64,000 bases of DNA from Parietichytrium sp. I65-24A (Eukaryota; Sar; Bigyra; Thraustochytrida; Thraustochytriidae), in the NCBI GenBank assembly GCA_012862575.1, contig BLSF01000013.1, positions 186,001 to 250,000 of the forward strand, in the 5' to 3' direction. Under the pieces are notes generated by a model. That model was not told the DNA's origin and made no database searches. It was given only the letters and a program-made list of their open reading frames with translations. Of the stretch, positions 1-10,793 are shown in pieces. Within the stretch, counting starts at the first letter, position 1, and every line of letters starts with the position of its first letter. A program made the position numbers and the translations under genes.

Positions 1-2345
1 ACTTGAGCAAGAAGATACCAAAGGCGAGGCCAATCACTGCTTTGTCCGGCTTTTGCGACTCGGAGGCATGCTTGGACTCGGAGCTACGCTTTGTTTTCTT
101 CAAGTCAAATCGAAATGCAAGATGCCTCCAGGACGAGATGTATGACAGCGTTGGATTTTCCACCTCAGAATGCCTTATGTTTGCTATTTTACAGCCTGAT
201 GTTCAGAGTCCATTTATTAGGCCTCCGGCACCTCCCAAGGGAAAGGAAGATGACGAAGAAGAAGAAGAAGAAGAAGAGGAGGAGGAGGAGGAGGAGGATT
301 GGGCGGGAGACGGCGGTCGTGAGACCACACGAAAATCGGAGCCGGCGAAAAAGAACGAGAAGGCAAAGTCGAAAGCCAAGGAGGAGGAATGGCCATCTTA
401 TATTGACAAAGTCGACTTTGAAGCGGTACCGCGGAAAGTGTATGAGATCCCATTGCGGACGCGCATAGGCTATTCATATCATAATCTCATCTCTCTCGAC
501 CATGACCGGCTCATTTTCATTCGCTCGAAAATTATGGGAAACCAAAATCCAATTCACCCAAACTACGACTCTGAAGATGATTGGGATAAGTCGCAGGCCG
601 GCGATTTAGTTTGCTTTTATTTCTCTACTCGAAAACAAATTGTCATTCGAAGCGGGGACGTTGTGGGGGTGCAAATGTCAATGTCGGGAAATGCGTTGCT
701 GCTTACCTGCATGGACGAAGATGAGGTGGAGTCTCTCAGGTGCTTTTCCGCTGACTTTGACAAAGAAACGGATTGTTTAGCAGATGATGACGACGACGAC
801 GACGCCTTCGAGCAGGTGGACCCGCAGCATCTATCTGGAGACGTCGGCCCAATCAAAGGGTATGGCGAGGTCGACCTAGAGAGTAGAATAGTCTTGAGCG
901 TCGAGCCCGCACTTGAATGGCCGCAGATGCTCGCAGAGGTATGGGCAGCGACACTTGATCAAGCATTCCAGTTGGAGCACATTCGCAAGCCGAGCGCTTT
1001 GACATTTGAGAGGTACCGCGCTAGACTCGAATCTGTGCGCTCCAGGAGCTGTTTTTACGATCTCGTAACTGAGTGTCTTGCAGAGTACGGGATTTCGCAC
1101 ATGTACATGGCTGATGGCGACTACAATGTGCTCGGTCGCGCACCCGTTTACTCTGCCGACCTCGGTCGCCTTGGCATACAAGGATCTTATTTAAAGAATG
1201 GCACCTTCCAGGTTGAGTACGTTGTAAAAGGGAACTCATGGTCCTTAGTGGCTGCCGGCCCAGTTTCTGCGGTTCTTCACCCTGGTGATCACATCATCTC
1301 GGTGAACAATCGATCTGTGAAATTCAACCTAGATAGCTTGCTTATTGGCTTTGTTGGCCGCCAGGTTCTTCTCGAAATCGAGCGACAAGAACTCACAAAG
1401 CCGTTGCACTACCGCGTAACGTGCGTTGGCGCTGCTCGCGAAGCCAATATGATGTACATCGACAAGGTGGAGGCCAAGCGTCGGTTTGTTCGTGAGACAT
1501 CCAATGGAAGATGCGGATACATTCACATACCGTCCATGAACACTAGAGGTTTTACATTTTTCACACAAGCGTTTTTGTATGAATCTCAGCTGGACTTTCT
1601 GATTATCGATGTCCGCGGAAATCCAGGTGGATGTCTGTCTGAGCAATTGCTTGAGAAATTGAGTAAAAAGAGGATAGCTGAGTGTCAGCCAAAGCACGGA
1701 AACTCGTATCCGTTTCCCATCATACCGATGCAAATGGTGCTCTTGGTCGACGAAGCTTCGAGCAGCGATGCTGAAATTTTCGCGTACTCGTTCCGGGAAC
1801 TGAACTTGGGCAAAGTTGTCGGAACCACGACCTGGGGAGGCGTGACCGGTATTTCAACTTCGACCTATCTCGTCGATGGCTCGTATATCACACACCCAAC
1901 CATCTCATTCACTGGGTCGGTACGGAAGAGTCAGCTCGAAAATGTTGGCTTTGTCCCTGACCACATCGTCGCTTCGCCTCCCATTGATCCTTTTAATCGC
2001 AGTCCCTTTTGCACATCTGACCCACAGCTCGAATATGCCCTATCGTTGCTCAAGAGCGAGTCCTCAGACGGTTTTGCGCCGTCCGCCAATGCAGAAGCCA
2101 TGATGAACCCTTTCGCACTGCCTTCGCCAAATCCCATCAAAATATCCAAAAGGAACCAGCGATCAAAAGCCAAGACGAACGCCAACAATTTGGTTGCAAA
2201 GAAAGGTTCAAAGCAAAGAAGAGGCAAAAACAGCCAGCTCAGTTCCGGCGAGCAAAAGCAAGACAAGTCGCATCAAGAGAATCAGACACGTTCCCAAAGC
2301 TCGCGAGGCAAGAAGAAAACCCAAAGTCTCCGCAGACGTCGATGA
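1..2345 (+). CDS. Tricorn-like serine protease (peptidase S41 family), 5' end outside window
   Basis: The open frame runs in from the left edge and ends at TGA 2343-2345; its first in-window codon is not a start. About 780 residues are visible. Around residues 65-160 are a PSPF-like motif, a run of about 15 glutamates and a lysine-rich linker, where tricorn proteases pass between their two propellers. A PDZ-like region (about 400-470) and an S41 protease core (about 500-655) follow. All expected catalytic residues seem present: Ser365-His366, Ser588-Asp589 in a SSSDAEIF motif, the WGGVTGI loop, and Glu646 in LENVGFVPD. In the family these enzymes cut peptides released by the proteasome. The Lys/Arg/Ser-rich tail (about 715-780) is an extension I do not know from the family. 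Tricorn proteins are about 1,070 aa, so the first propeller probably lies upstream. Tricorn is mainly archaeal and bacterial, so a eukaryotic copy is unusual. Confidence 0.85.
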   Translation, partial: LSKKIPKARPITALSGFCDSEACLDSELRFVFFKSNRNARCLQDEMYDSVGFSTSECLMFAILQPDVQSPFIRPPAPPKGKEDDEEEEEEEEEEEEEEDWAGDGGRETTRKSEPAKKNEKAKSKAKEEEWPSYIDKVDFEAVPRKVYEIPLRTRIGYSYHNLISLDHDRLIFIRSKIMGNQNPIHPNYDSEDDWDKSQAGDLVCFYFSTRKQIVIRSGDVVGVQMSMSGNALLLTCMDEDEVESLRCFSADFDKETDCLADDDDDDDAFEQVDPQHLSGDVGPIKGYGEVDLESRIVLSVEPALEWPQMLAEVWAATLDQAFQLEHIRKPSALTFERYRARLESVRSRSCFYDLVTECLAEYGISHMYMADGDYNVLGRAPVYSADLGRLGIQGSYLKNGTFQVEYVVKGNSWSLVAAGPVSAVLHPGDHIISVNNRSVKFNLDSLLIGFVGRQVLLEIERQELTKPLHYRVTCVGAAREANMMYIDKVEAKRRFVRETSNGRCGYIHIPSMNTRGFTFFTQAFLYESQLDFLIIDVRGNPGGCLSEQLLEKLSKKRIAECQPKHGNSYPFPIIPMQMVLLVDEASSSDAEIFAYSFRELNLGKVVGTTTWGGVTGISTSTYLVDGSYITHPTISFTGSVRKSQLENVGFVPDHIVASPPIDPFNRSPFCTSDPQLEYALSLLKSESSDGFAPSANAEAMMNPFALPSPNPIKISKRNQRSKAKTNANNLVAKKGSKQRRGKNSQLSSGEQKQDKSHQENQTRSQSSRGKKKTQSLRRRR

Positions 2346-3415
2346 GTAAGAGTCATTAATAAGTCTCATACAACCTGCGGCTTATGTGGGTACTATTGAC
2401 GCCTCCGGATGCCCCCGAATTTCCCACATCGCAAATCATTTTCAAAATTCGTATCCAAAAAGTGGGCAGAAAAACCGTTCCTTAACGTACCAATTATCCC
2501 TGGTCTTAATAAAAACCGTTCACGGAATTTGAAGCAGTGAGCGAACCACAATGAACAAAAAGGAACATGCCAAATCTGGGGCGCTAAGGCCCTGGTTACC
2601 TGTCGACATAGCGCTCATGTGTACGTCCTCATTCATCCTCTCGTCGAAAAAACAACAACCAACAACCACAGAGCAAACAAAAAACCAAGCGAACCAACAA
2701 CGAACGAATGAATGACAGATGCGTGACCAATAGCAGCGTTGCCAACCATCCCAATCTCAATCTGTCTCTCAACACACGCCACTCACAAAACTGGCAAAGA
2801 AAGGGCAAGTTGCGCAAGTTCAGGTCAAAGTCATCTCAACTTTATTACATCATGTAGTTGAACGCGGCAAAGCGCACGTTTTTCTTTGATTCTTTCGACG
2901 CTTTCGACTTTGATTTCAATTGATTGACGTTCGAAATCGATCAATCAACCAATGCATCACAGCAGCAAAAGATTAGACAAAAGAGCAAAAGTGCAAAAGT
3001 GCAAAAGAGGAAGGAAGGGAAGCACGAAACAAACAAAGAGAGCTGCACTTTGGTTTTGGTTTTTGAATTGACCAAGTAACGCACAACCGGTACTCAGTAG
3101 TGTCAGTACTCGAGTAGCAAGGAGTGAGTGTGTGGGACGGTGAGTGCCACTAGGAAGAGGGAGACCCACATTGCGTAAAGGTTGGGAGCATTGGAGGACA
3201 AACTTCCAAAGGCACTTGAACGTGCTGACGAGCAACGCGGTAGCGACGAGGCGTTGTGCACAGTCGGTGTGCAGGGTGGAAGATACGGGAGGAAGAGGGA
3301 GAGGGAGAGGTCAGGTCTCAAGTCGAGTCGTCTCGTCTCGTCTCGTTTCGTTGGAGAGAGAAGAAGAGGCACTTGCCGAAACATAGTGGCAGTTTGAAGT
3401 GCTCGAGAGGAGACG
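2346..3415. other. Spacer: tricorn-like 3' end and SMC4 promoter/leader
   Basis: An AATAAA lies at 2508-2513, a plausible cleavage signal for the upstream gene. Near 2988-3010 GCAAAAGT is repeated. From about 3280 the strand becomes purine-rich, with a short (TCTCG)n run at about 3327-3350, just before the SMC4 start. No coding frame is convincing. Confidence 0.5.
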
Positions 3416-6400
3416 ATGGAGGAAGAAGGCGAACAAACGCAGACGCAGATGCAGGCACAGCCTCCGGCGGAGCAGATGGTGCACGAGAGCCCCTTCCCGG
3501 GGTCGAGGTTGATGATCCGCGAGATGGTACTGGAGAATTTCAAGTCGTACGCCGGGGTCAAGCGGATTGGGCCATTTCACAAGTGCTTCTCGTCGATTGT
3601 GGGGCCAAATGGGTCGGGCAAAAGCAACGTCATTGATGCGATGCTCTTTGTCTTTGGAAAGAGGGCCAAGAAACTGCGTCTAAACAAGGTTTCGGAGCTG
3701 ATTCACAACTCGACCGAATTCCCCAATCTTGAGTATGCCAAGGTCACGGTCCATTTCCAAAACATTGTTGACAAGCCAGAGGACCCAGAGAACGACGATG
3801 ATGAGGGCTTTGACGTAGTCCCTGATTCCGGCATTGAGGTCTGCAGAGTTGCTTACCGCACGAACAAGTCCGACTATTTTGTCGACGGAAAGAAGAAGAC
3901 GTTCACAGAAGTAACCAACCTTCTCATGACTCGCGGTATCGACCTTCAAAACAATCGCTTCCTCATTCTTCAGGGCGAAGTTGAGCAGATCTCACTGATG
4001 AAGCCCAAAGCACCTACAGAGCACGAGGACGGATTGCTCGAGTACCTCGAGGACATTATCGGCTCTAACAAGTACGTGGAAGAGATCGATGTGGAATCGA
4101 AGCGAGTCGAGGAACTCAGCGAAGCGCGCAATGACAAGCTTAATCGCGTCAAGGTCGTGGAGAAAGAGAAAAATGGCCTGGAGGAAGCAAAAAACCAAGC
4201 CGAAGAATATCTCGACAAGGACAAGCAGCTCGTACAGAAGCGAATGCTCCTCATTCAAGCAGAGCTGCTCGAGGCGCAAGAGGCAATGACCGCTCTGGAA
4301 CAGAAGCGGGACGCCTTGATGGCGCGTATTGCGGAGGAGCAAGCCGTAATTGACGAGAATTCTACAGCTCGCAAAGCTCTTGAAAATGCCTGCTCCGCAG
4401 CACAGAAAGAGCACAAGCAGCTTCAAGATGACCTTCGAAAGAAAAAGGCAGAGTTTGCTGATCTCGAGCGCAAGGATATCAAATCCAGAGAAGACTCCAA
4501 GCACGCCAAACAAAGTATCAAGGAGCTCGAAAACACTCTCGAGAAGCTTTCCAAGAAGCAGATGAACCAAACGGCGAACGCCGAAAAGATCCAACAGGAA
4601 GTCCTCCCAAGCCTCGAACAAGAGGCCCAAGAGAGCAAAGCAAAGCGCGACGAACTTGAAGTTGAATTGGAGAGCCTTTTTGAGTCATTCAAAGGTGAGA
4701 CTAGCACACTTCGCGCTGAACTGGAGTCCAAGCAAGGTGGTCTAGCGCAGTTGAGTGATCAGGTTGCCAAAGCTAAGTCCAAGCTGGATGTCGTTCAGAC
4801 TGAGATTGACTTGCTTCAGCAATCCTCGAACGAGGGCAAGCAGGAGCTCGAGAGCACGAAAGAAAAGCTTGAAGAGCTGGAAGTTTCCCTCGCTTCCCGC
4901 CCCAAGGAGCTGGAGTCCGCCAAGAAGGATCTTGTGCGCTTTGAGAGTGAGCTGGATAGAGTTCAAAAGGACCTTGATCAAGTTACCGAGCAAGAAAAAT
5001 CTCTTGAGGCCCAAGTCCGAACTGCTCGTAATCGCACCGAGAGCGCCAAAGCACAACTTGCGTCTTCCTCCAACAAGGACGTGCTTGTAAAAGAGCTCGA
5101 GAGGGCCAAGGCAAAGTCAGGCAACCCTATCAGCGGTGCTGGGCTTTGCGGTCGCCTGGGCGATTTGGGATTCATCGAGAAAAAATACGACACGGCAGTG
5201 TCCACCGCGTGTGGAGGCCTTGACAATCTCATCACAGAGACAACCAAGGGAGCCGAGACGTGCGTCAAGTACTTGCGGGACTTCAACCTCGGCCGAGCGA
5301 CATTCGCGATCTTAGAAAAGCTCCAGCACTTGACCTCAAAGATGGACCGAAAGCTAGACACCCCGGAGGGCGTGCCAAGACTCTTCGATCTTATCGAAGT
5401 GAAAAACCCAAAGTATCGAGTGGCATTCTACCACAGCCTGCGTGATACTCTCGTTGCCACAGACCTTGACCAAGCAGTTCGCATCGCATATGAGGGCGGC
5501 AAATGCGTGTGGAGGGTCGTCACCCTCAGAGGCGAGGTCATTGACACGTCTGGTACCATGTCCGGTGGTGGCAACCGAGTCAAGCGCGGGAGAATGAATA
5601 TTTTATCTTCCGCACATCACTCGGCTTCTACTGAAATGGACACGGAGGACGACGTAGGGCTCCTCAGCGCAGACCAAGTTGCAGAGCTTGAATCGTCTAC
5701 TACCGCTTTGATCGACGAGCTCGCCAAGTGCCGCGCCTCGCGCATCTCCCTGACCAAAGAGAAGCAAGGGCTGGAGCGTCAGATCGCCCAACTAGGCTCT
5801 GCAATTCCAAAGATGGAAATGGAGCTAAGTGAGCTTGAGAAGCAAAAGGCCCAGTTGGCGGAGAACTTGAAATCGTTGGCGTCTTCGAAGAACATTTCCA
5901 AAGAGGACGCCAAGAAGGTAGAAAAGCTTCAAAAGGAACGCGATCAGTGCGCAATGGAGTACAACGAGGTGAAGGCCGAACTCGCTGCACTGGAAGCGGA
6001 GACGTCCGAACTACATCGTCGCATTGCGCAAGTCGGTGGTCCCAAGGTGAAGAACTTGAAAGACATGATCACCTCCCTGGAAAATGCCCTTGAAAAGAAC
6101 CGCAAGGCAGTTGGCAAGGCAAACAATGACATCAAGAAGGCTCAAGCAAATGCAGAGAAGGCGAGCGCTTCGCACGAGGAAGCCAAGCAAGAACTGCAAG
6201 AGACACAAGAGCGCCTCGAAGCCATTTTGAAGGAGTTTTCCCTGATGGAGGAGGCTGCAGTTGGGATCATGGCCGACGTGGAGAAGCTCGAAGCCGAAGA
6301 GGCTAGCAAGAAAGAGTCTGTGGACGAGTTTGTTAAGCAACTCCAAGAGTACAAGTCCAAGACAAATAAGACTGAGAAGGCTCTGGTGGAGATGAAAAAT

Positions 6401-7411
6401 CAGCTCACGGCTTTCGAAGACGACATCCCTCGCAAGAAAACTGTCCGTGACGGCCTCGACGCGGAGCTACTCAAGTGCAACGATCGACTCGAAGACATTC
6501 TCAGTGTCCGCAAAGAAGCCTACGGAGAGGACCCTCGCCCCGTTTCTGAAAGGGAACCTCGCCACGCCTCCGACGAAAATGAGATGGAGGAAGATCACGA
6601 CGAGGCTCAAATGGATGAATCGAAAGATTCTCATGAGAACAGACTTCATCCTGACGAGGAGCAACTTCGCGCTATGGATAAGAAGGAGCTGGGCAAGGAA
6701 ATTGGTTTGCTGGAACGTGAGGTAAACGACTTGAAAAAGGCAGTCAATATGGGAGCCATCAAGGAGTTCTTGGAGCGCGAAAGAGAATACACTGGGCGCG
6801 TTGAAGACCTTGACCAAGCCACGCTGGCCCGCGATCAAGCTCGAGATGCTTGCGAAGCGCTGCGCAAGAAGCGTCTCACAGAGTTCATGGCTGGCTTTTC
6901 TCAAATCACGATCAAGCTGAAAGAAATGTATCAGATGATTACCCTCGGTGGCGATGCTGAGCTCGAGCTTGTAGACAGCTGCGACCCTTTCTCGGAGGGA
7001 ATTGTGTTCAGTGTGCGGCCTCCGAAGAAGAGCTGGAAAAACATTTCCAACTTGTCCGGGGGCGAGAAAACACTCAGCTCACTCGCTCTCGTGTTTGCAC
7101 TTCATCATTACAAGCCTTCCCCTCTCTTTGTAATGGACGAGATCGATGCTGCGCTTGACTTCAAAAACGTTTCAATCATTGCAAGCTATATCAAGGAGCG
7201 TACCAAGAATGCGCAATTTATCATCATATCTCTGCGAAACAACATGTTTGAACTCGCGGATCGCCTAGTCGGCATCTACAAGACCCACGATGCTACGAAA
7301 ACGATTACAATTAACCCAGCTAAAGTTGTCAAAGCTTCGATGCAACGAATGCAAAAGGAGCACAGTCCTGCGAAACCTCTCCGGTCTCCGTTGCAGCCCC
7401 TCAATCTGTAA
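3416..7411 (+). CDS. SMC4: Condensin subunit SMC4 (structural maintenance of chromosomes 4)
   Basis: Single-exon gene of 1,331 aa, within the usual SMC4 size. SMC4 pairs with SMC2 as the ATPase core of condensin, which compacts chromosomes for mitosis. Walker A is GPNGSGKS at residues 63-70, followed by the FVFGKRAKKLRLNKVSELIH stretch typical of SMC4. Long coiled coils flank a hinge at about 555-690 (SGAGLCGRLGDLGFIEKKYD). The C-terminal head carries the ABC signature LSGGEK (1213-1218), Walker B LFVMDEIDAALD (about 1237-1248) and a D-loop/H-loop region. An acidic insert (about 1040-1080) interrupts the second coiled coil. ATG 3416 is the first Met in frame and fits the family N-terminus. 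Its 3' end faces that of RPT1. Confidence 0.97.
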   Translation: MEEEGEQTQTQMQAQPPAEQMVHESPFPGSRLMIREMVLENFKSYAGVKRIGPFHKCFSSIVGPNGSGKSNVIDAMLFVFGKRAKKLRLNKVSELIHNSTEFPNLEYAKVTVHFQNIVDKPEDPENDDDEGFDVVPDSGIEVCRVAYRTNKSDYFVDGKKKTFTEVTNLLMTRGIDLQNNRFLILQGEVEQISLMKPKAPTEHEDGLLEYLEDIIGSNKYVEEIDVESKRVEELSEARNDKLNRVKVVEKEKNGLEEAKNQAEEYLDKDKQLVQKRMLLIQAELLEAQEAMTALEQKRDALMARIAEEQAVIDENSTARKALENACSAAQKEHKQLQDDLRKKKAEFADLERKDIKSREDSKHAKQSIKELENTLEKLSKKQMNQTANAEKIQQEVLPSLEQEAQESKAKRDELEVELESLFESFKGETSTLRAELESKQGGLAQLSDQVAKAKSKLDVVQTEIDLLQQSSNEGKQELESTKEKLEELEVSLASRPKELESAKKDLVRFESELDRVQKDLDQVTEQEKSLEAQVRTARNRTESAKAQLASSSNKDVLVKELERAKAKSGNPISGAGLCGRLGDLGFIEKKYDTAVSTACGGLDNLITETTKGAETCVKYLRDFNLGRATFAILEKLQHLTSKMDRKLDTPEGVPRLFDLIEVKNPKYRVAFYHSLRDTLVATDLDQAVRIAYEGGKCVWRVVTLRGEVIDTSGTMSGGGNRVKRGRMNILSSAHHSASTEMDTEDDVGLLSADQVAELESSTTALIDELAKCRASRISLTKEKQGLERQIAQLGSAIPKMEMELSELEKQKAQLAENLKSLASSKNISKEDAKKVEKLQKERDQCAMEYNEVKAELAALEAETSELHRRIAQVGGPKVKNLKDMITSLENALEKNRKAVGKANNDIKKAQANAEKASASHEEAKQELQETQERLEAILKEFSLMEEAAVGIMADVEKLEAEEASKKESVDEFVKQLQEYKSKTNKTEKALVEMKNQLTAFEDDIPRKKTVRDGLDAELLKCNDRLEDILSVRKEAYGEDPRPVSEREPRHASDENEMEEDHDEAQMDESKDSHENRLHPDEEQLRAMDKKELGKEIGLLEREVNDLKKAVNMGAIKEFLEREREYTGRVEDLDQATLARDQARDACEALRKKRLTEFMAGFSQITIKLKEMYQMITLGGDAELELVDSCDPFSEGIVFSVRPPKKSWKNISNLSGGEKTLSSLALVFALHHYKPSPLFVMDEIDAALDFKNVSIIASYIKERTKNAQFIIISLRNNMFELADRLVGIYKTHDATKTITINPAKVVKASMQRMQKEHSPAKPLRSPLQPLNL

Positions 7412-8117
7412 ACTAAAAAATCAATCAATGAATCGATCAAAGAACGAAGTGGAATTCGGTTCTGTATTTTCGATTTCCTCTTCTTGCTGCTCTCCTTCAA
7501 CAGATTCTCCTTTTGTGGCATTCCTTCCTAAATACCTTTTCTCGCGTGAAGATGACAGTAATTGATGTTAAGTTGGCGGTGACCTGCATGCTTTACGGGG
7601 GGTCAGGGATCTTTGCCCTATGAACAGAGCACCCTCAGTGAGCAGCATTTGATGGGTTGCACATACAATTGACGATATATACCAAAATCTTCAACTCTCA
7701 GCAGCCAGAAGACTGCGGACGAGTTAATTCTCTCCAAGCGCCATGGCAAAGATTTCTCTTTCTCAACGTCAACTACTTTTATTCGGGAACCAAGGCTTAC
7801 GCAGCCGACGACTTACACACCCAAACGGCAAGCACATTCCTTCATTCCCACTCAATGTGCTGAGTAGAAAGCTTTATAAACCGATTGTCCTTGACATCTT
7901 GTGGACACGAAAGGAGCTCAAATAAACACCCCTTTACGAATTTTCGGGACATACGCGCGCAGTGTCGATTCATAGGCGAAAGTATATTTTTGATTTCATA
8001 AACGAGCGCATCAGCTGGATCGAAGAAGAACGCAAGACCTGGATTTTGCTTTTCAGAATGAAAGTAAAAGTAAAAGTAAACTCTGTATATTTTGCGGACG
8101 GCACAGCGGGTATATAG
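7412..8117. other. Convergent 3' spacer between SMC4 and RPT1
   Basis: Both flanking genes end here. AATAAA at 7921-7926 could serve the plus strand, and TTTATT near 7777 could serve the minus strand. A small AAAGTA direct repeat lies at 8060-8080. No coding frame stands out. Confidence 0.5.
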
Positions 8118-9505
8118 TTAATTGTATACCATGTACTTTGGAGTTGCGCTGAACTTGCTGTATCCCTTGATGACCTTGTTGATAGCCTCCAAAAGATCCT
8201 TCTCAGTGATTTGCTTCCTGCGGGAACGGATTGCGAACATCCCTGCCTCTGTGCATACTGACCGAAGCTCCGCTCCTGTTGTGTTTGGGCACAAACGTGC
8301 CAGCAGTTCAAATCTGATATTTTTCTCGGCGTTCATGCTCTTGGTGTGAATCTTAAAAATATGAGCACGGCCTTCAAGATCCGGCAGCCCAAACTCTACC
8401 TTGCGGTCCAAACGGCCAGGGCGCATGAGAGCAGGATCCAAAGTATCCGGCCTGTTTGTTGCCATGAGAACCTTGATGTTACCACGAGCATCGAACCCAT
8501 CCAACTGATTTACAATCTCAAGCATGGTACGTTGAACTTCGTTATCGTTGTTCCCGTCGCCACCTTCACGCGAGCCACCAATCGCATCGACTTCGTCAAA
8601 GAAGATGATGCAGGCCTTCTTGGAGCGAGCCATCTGGAAAAGCTCGCGCACCATTCTTGCGCCTTCACCGACGTATTTCTGAACAAGCTCGGATCCGATG
8701 ACGCGGATGAAGGTTGCGTCCGTTCCATTCGCGCATGCCCGAGCAGACAGCGTTTTCCCGGTTCCTGGAGGGCCGTAGAGCAGAATTCCCTTTGGTGGGT
8801 CAATACCGAGGTTGACAAACCTTTCTGGATGAAGAAGAGGGAGCTCGACAACTTCTCGAAGTTTCTCAAGAGACTCTTTGGCGCCTCCAACATCGCTATA
8901 GGTCACATTTGGTTTCTCCTCAACAGTCTGGGCCCGCAACAAACGCACAGTTAGTTCGATCCGCTTTTTCTCTCTCTTTCTCTTGTCCAGATTCCTAGCC
9001 TACCCTATCTCAAACTCACCATCATTGTGACCGAAGGATCAATTTTCGGTGGCAATGGGATCTGGATGCTATATTTGCTTCTATCCACTCCCACACGCAT
9101 TCCCTCCTCGATATCAGTCGGCGCCACTTTGTCCCCAAGCGCCACCACGAACTTTGCGATCTGCTTGACATTGATGAGATACTTGGCCTCGTCCGTGCCG
9201 GCATCGATGATCTTGGTGCATCTTGCCACCTGCAGCGGCTGCTCTTCCTGCATCATCTGCTTGTCCGCAACGATATCCCACAGCGCGGGTGGGGCCAGTC
9301 CGGTGTCGCTCTCCTTTACTCCCGCGAGCTCATTGACGCGCTTGAGGATGGTCTCCACCTCCTTCTCGGCCTTCTTCAGCGGCAGCGTGTACGCGCCCAG
9401 CCCGTACGATTTTAGCAAAAAGATGTCCCCCGCGTCGAGCGCAGACGTCTCCTTCTCCTTCTCCTCCTCCTCTTCCTCCTTGCGCTCCTCCTTCTTAGCG
9501 CCCAT
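8118..9505 (-). CDS. PSMC2: 26S proteasome regulatory subunit RPT1 (AAA+ ATPase), two exons
   Basis: Coding exons are complement 9020-9505 and 8118-8927, joined over a 92-bp intron (donor GTGAGT at 9019, acceptor CAG ending at 8928). The join gives [19 protein letters not shown], matching the RPT1 family order, and a 431-aa protein (human RPT1 is 433). RPT1 is one of six ATPases in the base of the 26S proteasome; they unfold substrates and feed them to the 20S core. Visible are an acidic/Lys N-terminus, the OB-domain segment ending in PLPPKIDP, Walker A GPPGTGKT (214-221), Walker [10 protein letters not shown], an arginine-finger region [18 protein letters not shown], and a C-terminal tail ending MVYN. 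I chose ATG 9505 (MGAKKEE) because the longer in-frame N-terminus has no family match. Confidence 0.97.
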
Positions 9506-10793
9506 CTTGCACCGCCTGCACCGTCCGCTGCTCAAACTTCTAAACTTGAAAAAAGTTGTAAAGTTGCAAAGTTGTGACACACACACAATACAAACACAAA
9601 ACCGCAGATGAGAAAACAACTCTGTCAGTCAGCAACTTGTTGTTTTTGGTTGTCTCAACCTCCACCGAGCGAACCTACCTTTACGTGAAACTTCAACTTG
9701 ACCAAACGAGCGTCCCTCTCTCTCTCTCTCTCACACAAAATCTCTGTTTCTGTTTCTCTGTTTCTCTGTTTCTGTGTTTCTGTGTTTCTCTGTTTCTCTG
9801 CTGCTTCGCTTTCTTCGCGTTCTTCGCGTTCTTCCTTGACTTGCTTCGCTCGTGCTCCTAAGTTGGCGTCTACTTGGCGCTTACAACCGCTTCCTTTTCT
9901 TCCCCGCCTTCCTCCGGTTCTTCACCCGTCAGATTTGCTCCTTTTCGTTCCCTGAGAGGCGCGACCTCACGCTAGTCGGGGTGGTTAATTGAGATGGTAA
10001 GATTTAGTGTTGACAGAGCTCAAGTTCTGCTGGATGCTCGTTCTTGTTCCTCGACGGCAGTTAGTGATGGGACTATGGGAGAGTCTAAAGGCGGATTGGT
10101 AATGATTGGTATGCGAGGATTCGTCAGTGCTAGAAGTGCTAGTGAGTGGAGATGGAAGGGAGTGGGGTAGTGTTCCGTATGCGACTCTTAGATGGTTTTC
10201 ACCAGTTTTCACCATCGCGGTACTACGAGTACCGAACCGTCGTAACGAGAGGTCCCGAAATGACGCGCGAGCAAGTGCGCCAGCCTGGCTGGTAAAACTT
10301 GGTACGAAGGACTAACAGCAGTCCTATCAACATCGCCTTATCAACCTTAGTCCACTCCCCTACTTCCCCAGATGTTCTATTCAACTACCAGTGCTCAGCT
10401 AGGCTAGCTAATCCTCTAAGCTAGTTTTAAGATAGTCCCAACTTGGGATCTACTTCGCGAGCCTACCTATGACTAAGAACGCCATGTAGCACTGTTCAGG
10501 CGCTAGTGGAGCGAATACTGCAGCAGGTAAGATCAAACAGTTGTGAAAGAAATCTTCTTTTGTCAGGCGCCTAGTCCTATAGCAAGTGAGTAGCAAGGCT
10601 ATTACCTGAAGTAACGAAGTCGAGGATGTGAGCGAATGTGAGCGAGAGTGCAAGTGCAGAGTGAAGATAATGATAGAACAGTGAGACAAAGGTGAGCGAG
10701 CAAGGCGTTGTCAGACCCGAAACATAAAACGCGTTTGATTGTAGCAATTGTTGGCAAGTTGGAAAGTAGCAAGTAGCAGAGTTGCACGTGAAA
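9506..10793. promoter_or_regulatory. Divergent promoter region between RPT1 and the cyclophilin
   Basis: 1,288 bp separate two divergent start codons, so both promoters must lie here. A simple pyrimidine repeat (TCTCTG/TTTCTG units) fills about 9716-9800, followed by TTCGCGTTC-type repeats to about 9840. I see no recognisable core promoter motif and no convincing coding frame. Confidence 0.45.
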
